Shown piece by piece: positions 58,971-64,000 of a stretch of DNA of 64,000 nucleotides (positions are counted from its first letter, which is position 1; every line of letters starts with the position of its first letter). Origin of the DNA: Exophiala sp. HKRS030 (lineage: Eukaryota > Ascomycota > Eurotiomycetes > Chaetothyriales > Herpotrichiellaceae). The stretch is taken from contig JAHWDD010000002.1 in assembly GCA_023897205.1 (NCBI GenBank), positions 3,906,001-3,970,000 of the forward strand, given 5' to 3'. The translations under genes and the position numbers were made by a program. Under the pieces are notes generated by a model. That model was given only the letters and a program-made list of their open reading frames with translations, did not search any database and was not told where the DNA came from.

Positions 58971-59494
58971 CTAGCTCGGCTCGGGTGGAAGAATGTCTTG
59001 TACAAAGCGGTACTCAAACGCAAGCTTTGGCATAATCGTAGTCCTGTTGATCAAGAAATCAACAGACTTTGGGTGGTCTTGTTCCAAATGCCCTGAACAT
59101 ATCGGATTGCCAATGAACTTCTTTGGCAAACGCTAGCAATTCCGGATGTTGTTCCATATCCAGGACAACAAAGAATGAGCCACAAATAAAACCAAATGCC
59201 GCTGCGCGAGAGTAAATGTACCAGACAGCGAAGAGGGAGTTTTCGCGCCAGAGCATGGTCTTCAGCAACTCCATGCAAACCCTGTTGTCTCTTGGACTGA
59301 CCTGTAGTAGTACATCATCTCTTCTTTAATGCTGCTGTTGATTCCAGTAAAACATATGAAATTTGGTGTAAGGAAATGATAAGAGTCGGGTTTGGTTACT
59401 CGACTCAAGTACAATAGAAAAAGGCTCGAGAAGAGAGTAGGCAGTACCACAGGCCAAAGTCAACAGGGCCTAACGGAGTCGCTTCAGAATCCAT
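58971..59494 (-). CDS. Weak candidate gene or remnant, unknown protein
   Basis: Not recognised. Start MDSEATPLGPVDFGL at 59494, then protein-like text in three frames: INSSIKEEMMYYYR (about 59315), MELLKTMLWRENSLFAVWY to FGFICGSFFVVLDMEQHPEL and WQSDMFRAFGTRPPK (59274-59070), and VDFLINRTTIMPKL, AFEYRFVQDILPPEPS before a TAG at 58971. An intron from about 59447 to 59334 (GTACTG...CAACAG) could join the first two; two more frame steps remain. Either a degenerate gene or one hurt by assembly errors. Confidence 0.33.
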
Positions 59495-59559
59495 GTCCCA
59501 ATCTTGATTGACTTATTTCATTCTCGGAAAATAGGAGAGGATGGTTGTCGACTTGGTCG

Positions 59560-60290
59560 TCAATGAAAATTCTTCACATGTCGGAGTAGGGAGTCGTATC
59601 GAGTAAAGCCCTTATGTCCTTTCTGTAGACAGCCCGTGCTCATGCAGAAGAAACGTAGGAGGACCTGATCTTCCCTAGCGTGAACTGTGCTTGTATGTCT
59701 ATTCAAGTCTTTCTTAGACGAGAATCTCCATCCACAAGCTTGCCTGGTACACGCAAAAGAAGGATGTACAGCTCGTTGATGTTTTCTAAGCTCATACTTT
59801 GTCCTGAAGATAACTGGACTATCGCACTGATCACAGCGATAGATCTTGCAGGGCCTTGATGCCAGCGGATCTCTCAAGTCTGGATACACTTTTGGGACTT
59901 GAGATTGGCTTTCCAGAGGTAGGCCCGGTACAGTGAATGGATTGGCGTTACACTGCTGAAAAGATGAATGGCTGAGTGTAGGATTTGGTCCGCGCCAATA
60001 AGTAGCCGTTGAATCATCGAGTCTCAAGGACGTGTAATCAGCATGAGTTGTTCGGTGAAAAGCATTCTGTGTATCGAAAGGCAACTGAGAATTTAGCGAC
60101 ACCAAGGGATTGATACATTCATTGAAGTTGAAGTCGACACCATCCAGATCCGGTACAGCGAAATTGCTGGATAAATTGTTGGCCTCATTGTAAGGCCATG
60201 AATGATAGAGATTGTTGAAGTCTGGTTCAAGATTGGGATAATCTACATTGGACGCGAAGCCATTGTAGTCGATGGGGAGGTGTGCGAGGA
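59560..60290 (-). CDS. C2H2 zinc-finger protein, 5' end missing
   Basis: Probable nuclear DNA-binding protein. The frame is open from just after a TAG at about 60290 down to the stop at 59560, about 242 residues, but has no Met near its start, so an upstream exon is missing. N-terminal part is acidic, Asn/Tyr-rich (YNGFASNVDYPNLEPDFNN, SSNFAVPDLDGVDFNFNEC), like an activation region. Three C-terminal zinc fingers: CDQCDSPVIFRTKYELRKHQ..H, CTRQACGWRFSSKKDLNRH....H, and CMSTGCLQKGHKGFTRYDSL..H, spaced like fungal C2H2 regulators whose last finger ends HVKNFH. The acceptor could be GGTAG at about 60291. Repeat-type DNA begins about 180 bp upstream. Confidence 0.62.
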
Positions 60291-60789
60291 GCTACCGCCT
60301 CCCCGCTCGCGGGTGGTTCCTGTGACTTTAGAAGTCAAAAGCCTGGCCGTGAAGGCTGCTGCTGGCTGCTATAGGACACCTCAAGGCTTCCTTGAGGGCC
60401 TTGCCTGGTAAAAGGTGAGATCAGAGTGATGAAATGAATCGGAAAGTGTGGAAGGATAGGGGAAATGGAGGCTATATTTCAAGGCAATCTTGGAACCATT
60501 CAGGAGCCTACCATTCACTGGCATACCGTTGAGTTACACATCGTCCAGTGGCCTACCATCCAGTGGGACACAATCCAGCGCCATATCCTTCGGTGACTCA
60601 CCCTGAGCGGCCTACGACACAGTGGTCAGGCATTCAGTCAATTTCAAGTGGCCTGGGAGCCATTGGTCTTGAAGGAGGTGGCGCAGCATAAGATGGCATA
60701 GCACAATGTGACACCCAGTACAGAAGATCCTAGCATCCTGTGGACATATAACCCAGTGGCTGAGTTGACGCGGAGGAGATGAAGTGGCC

Positions 60790-61760
60790 TGGACGAAGTG
60801 GCCTTTGTGAGATGGCCCGGGTTGTATGAAGTAGCTCACCGTCCAATCCGAACTCTCACGAATAAAGACTCCGTATGAGATAACCTAGATGAGAAGACCT
60901 GTTGTTTAGTAGCTTACAATTTCGATTCATAGAAGGGAAGTCAAGGGTCAGGCCACCCTGGGTTCTGGCATCTGGCCCGGTCGGGATAAAGTCGCCCACC
61001 GTCTGACTGATGTTCTCATAACTAAAGGCACGGTATGAGACAGCCGGGATGAGACGACCTGATATTTAGTGACTTATAATCCAAAGCGTGGGAAATGATT
61101 GTGTCCCCAGGCCACCTTGGGGCCTAACATCTGGTGGCTTGGGCAGGATGAAGTCGCTCAACGTCTGGATTGTGTTCCTGTAGATACTGAATCAGTCCAA
61201 GAAATCTTGAGAGAGATAAACTGAGACTTAGTGAGACGGAGTTCAAAGCATTGGCTAGTAAATTCCTGACCCGGCCACCTTGGGGCCCAACGTCTGGTGG
61301 CCCGGCCAGATTGAAATCGCCGAACCTCTGTCTAGTACTCCGGCATATGCTGGCTCGGTATGAGAAAGTCAGAAGGAAGGGACCAGATATTTTCCGACTT
61401 GCAATCCAATGCCATAGCAAGTGTTTCTTGGACCCAGCCATCTTCTAGCTGTGCGTCTTATGGCCGGTGGCCTCATGTTGGCCAACATCTAGATAGCTCT
61501 CCAGTATATTCTGACCTGGGATGAGAGAGCCTGAATGAGATGAACAGATATCCAGTGGCACCAACCTCAACGTCCTAGCATGTAATTCGTGAGCCCGGCC
61601 ATCTTATAGCTGAAGGTTCTGTGGCCTGGTGTTCAGCAGCTTCGAACCACGTTGCATAGAATTGCGTCATCCGGGTTACAGCATGAACTAACGGTTAGTA
61701 ATTCGTTAATGTCACCGATCGAAAGGCCTGGCATAAAAGGACTGAGATGAGGTAGCCCAG
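60790..61760. repeat. Diverged tandem repeat, about 160-bp unit, five to six copies
   Basis: The start CCACC(C/T)TGG or CCATCTT recurs at 60953, 61112, 61275, 61438 and 61599: spacings 159, 163, 163 and 161. A partial earlier copy (about 60815) shares CTCACCGTC, GTATGAGATAAC and TTTAGTAGCTTACAA with the 60953 copy (GCCCACCGTC, GTATGAGACAGC, TTTAGTGACTTATAA). Copies are heavily diverged from one another. No coding potential. Confidence 0.85.
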
Positions 61761-62419
61761 CCGAATTTGGCCCAGATGGAGTGACCTGCGATCAGAGCGA
61801 CCAGGCTCCAATCCAGCAGCAGAGGTAAGACGGCGGAGGTGTAACAAACAAGACTAGAAAATCTCGAGATGAGATACGCTAGATGAAATGGGCCAGGTGA
61901 GATGGGCCACTTGGTGGATGAAATGAGATAGGATGGATGGGACAAGGTGGTGGAGAAGATCAGAGGGCGGCCTATTTAATTTGTTGTTTAACTAGCGTTA
62001 GAGCTTGGGCGCTTCTAAGGCATAAGGGAGCAGCCCCTAAAGTACACCTAAAGTGGCCGAGGCGGGAGACCTAGGGACTACCTTTGGGTGCGGAGAGCCC
62101 TCACCACACATTTTATAGGCGGCCAGCCGATTGGTTGACTGTGAAACATAACTCTCCATGTAAACTCCTAGTTAGGCCGAAGAAGATCCTCATCAAGCAA
62201 ATGGCAGACAGAATTGATTCGATCACTTTCACAAGCGTGAGTCACCTTAATCCCATCAAAGTTCGTAAAGCCGGCACCTGGAGTCGCCTAGACAATTGGA
62301 CGGGTTGCGAGAAATCACCACCCAGCGCCTGGAGGCTTGGACAAGTGGTCTGGAATTAAGTTTTCTGAATAACATGTCTTATGAGATGAATGAACTGCAT
62401 GCCTAAAATGTAAGTGCTC

Positions 62420-63990
62420 TAGAAGAGTGACCGGGCCACCGAAATGTGGCCCGACTTAGGTCTGCCGGACCCCTAGGTACTTAATACCTGGAGAAGGGTC
62501 CTGCCCTGTTAGGCCCTAAATATGTGGCCTAAGGATATGAGCGAACTGTGTGTTTGACAAGTAAGTGGTCTATGAAACTAACCCGGCCAGTTTTTCCTGG
62601 CCTGACGTCGATGACTGACCCGATATCAAGTGGCATGGCAATTTCGACGTGTTATGAAGTGACCTGGAGAGAAAACGTTCTCACTTGAATACGGGACGTA
62701 GAAAGTCATATATGCAGGGCTGTAGCCTCGCCGGGCCAGACAAAGTGTTCCGGCGGGGTTGCCAGTGGTTGAGAGGCCTCGACGATTGGCACTACAATAG
62801 GCGGAAAAGATCAAGTAGTATGGCTTTCAGTAGCGAGCGGGAGGGAAAGGCACCACCTAGACAGCTAGCCTAAATGATGCCCAGTCGGAATCGGCAGCCT
62901 AGACGGGTCAGATAGGCTAACCTACTCCGTAGGCATGCCTAAGCTGCAAAGGCGGGCAATGTGGCCGGACCTCAACCGTTAGCCCTACATTAAGCGGCCA
63001 GGTTTCAAACAACATCGCATTGAATAACCTGAGAGAGAGATTGACATGCCCTATCAGCGGCCCCAACGGTGGACGACATGTGCATATATCTTCCTCGGGC
63101 CAGCTCAAGTGCCCTGACGTTCTGTGCATGCTCGGCCAGAAAAAGTGGCCGGATTGCAGGGGCTAGCACTGCATCGAGTGTCTAGGCTCACTGATATGGC
63201 AGGAAGGAACCCCCGGGCATAAGAAACGCACAACTAACATGTAAGACCTGTAAAGCAATGAATCTAGATGGGTAGCTTTGCCGGGCCAGATGAGGGGACT
63301 TAGGCATGCCTACGGTGCTGGGCAAGAAACCTGGCCGGATCTGAGAAGGGGCTCGACTTTTAAGTACCTAGGCTACGCACACGATGCCTTTAGGTAGCCC
63401 AGGGAAGAGAAACATGTCGCCTAGATCCAACGCCTGGAACGTAGTAAATCGAAGCGAGAAGCCCAGCCGGGGCGGACCAAATGGCCCTTGGGACAGCCCC
63501 GACCTGGCGTTCTGTGCGTGCCCGGCCAGCCAAAGTGGCCGGACTTCGATATGTGGTCCATACCCAAACCCTGGCACCGAGCCGCATGTGCTGGAAGGCT
63601 TGTGAAAGATACATCTACGGCCTCAGTATCTAATATACATAATCATCAATTTGGGTCCGTAACCTCACCGGCCAGAGAAGGTCGCTCGAGGGACCCCGGG
63701 TTAGAAAGAGTGGCCGGACGACGATTAATTGACCACCATCACTCTGACCCCGGCATCAAGTAGTATGGCCCCGAAGATGTTTGGGAAGTGAAAGATCTTC
63801 CTGTTTTGTTGATCTGAGAAATAACTGATTTCGATGCGTGGTCCAGCTCGGCCAGAAAGTGTGGCCTGGTATTAGGTGGCCGGGCATCAATGGGCATGCT
63901 ACTACGCAGCACGGCGTAAAGGGCTCAGGGAAGCCAAAGCTCCCAGGGTGCCTAATAAAGATAGCAGCCTGGGGGAGCAATCGATTATCT
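62420..63990. repeat. Second diverged repeat field, GGCCAG...GTGGCC units
   Basis: A core like CCGGCCAG(4-8 bases)GTGGCCGGAC recurs near 62430, 62585, 62735, 63133, 63283, 63527, 63669 and 63850. Adjacent spacings around 150 bp are common (155, 150, 150), others longer. The core is an imperfect inverted repeat (GGCC...GGCC). CTTAGGC/GGCATGCCT words are also frequent. No gene. Reaches the window end. Confidence 0.7.
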
Positions 63991-64000
63991 TAGGTATTAA

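Noticed and set aside
58200..64000. CRISPR or other defence array
   Set aside because: Repeats are long, diverged and head-to-tail without spacer structure, and the genome is eukaryotic.

Overview
The window looks like the nuclear DNA of a filamentous ascomycete (Pezizomycotina). Genes carry short spliceosomal introns, mostly 47-124 bp, with GTAAGT/GTATGT donors and CTAAC/CTGAC-like branch sites. The gene set is typically fungal: Gpc1, SUR7/PalI, a rhodopsin-domain membrane protein, a Fungal_trans_2-type protein, questin-oxidase-like, a fused one-chain glutamate synthase. Order is uncertain; Eurotiomycetes (possibly Chaetothyriales) is a guess. All names come from reading translations by eye; no search was run.

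Layout. 1-2183 (-): N-terminal two thirds of cohesin SMC1. About 2.8-3.3 kb (+): a possible small Cys-rich spliced gene. 4.3-5.9 kb (+): glycerophosphocholine acyltransferase GPC1. 6.5-9.9 kb (-): a Fungal_trans_2-type regulator-like protein and an unknown protein. 10.6-14.5 kb: ICMT-family methyltransferase (+), GNAT acetyltransferase (-), five-exon rhodopsin-domain protein (-). 16.6-18.4 kb (+): five-exon APC-family permease. 19.0-19.5 kb (+): small secreted protein. 20.6-22.5 kb (+): unknown protein with a likely mitochondrial presequence. 22.9-23.1 kb: long CTT microsatellite ending in a 100-N gap. 24.4-31.0 kb (+): GLT1. 32.3-34.8 kb (+): APC15-like. 36.3-36.9 kb (-): BET1 SNARE. 37.4-38.5 kb (-): trans-3-hydroxy-L-proline dehydratase. 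38.9-41.2 kb (+): CDC23/APC8. 41.3-43.0 kb (-): a broken gene and a SAM methyltransferase. 44.3-45.6 kb (+): SUR7/PalI protein. 47.1-48.5 kb (+): questin-oxidase-like. 49.0-50.9 kb (+): disordered unknown protein. 51.2-53.4 kb (-) and 55.0-56.9 kb (+): a divergent GH127 glycosidase / MAL-type sugar transporter pair. 57.5-60.3 kb (-): three poorly supported or partial genes. 58.2-64 kb: gene-poor DNA dominated by diverged tandem repeats of about 200, 160 and 150 bp.

Most genes are housekeeping and unrelated to each other. The most convincing functional pairing is GH127 with the sugar transporter: they share a 1.5-kb promoter that holds three CTCCGGAG palindromes. Two anaphase-promoting-complex subunits (APC15, CDC23) lie within 9 kb.

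The strongest unusual signal is technical. At least six otherwise well-conserved genes are interrupted by frameshifts that all go the same way (one base missing), often in a homopolymer, so naive ORF calls split them. This looks like residual long-read assembly error rather than gene death. I found no convincing new defence or biosynthetic system. The least explained DNA is the repeat field at 58-64 kb.
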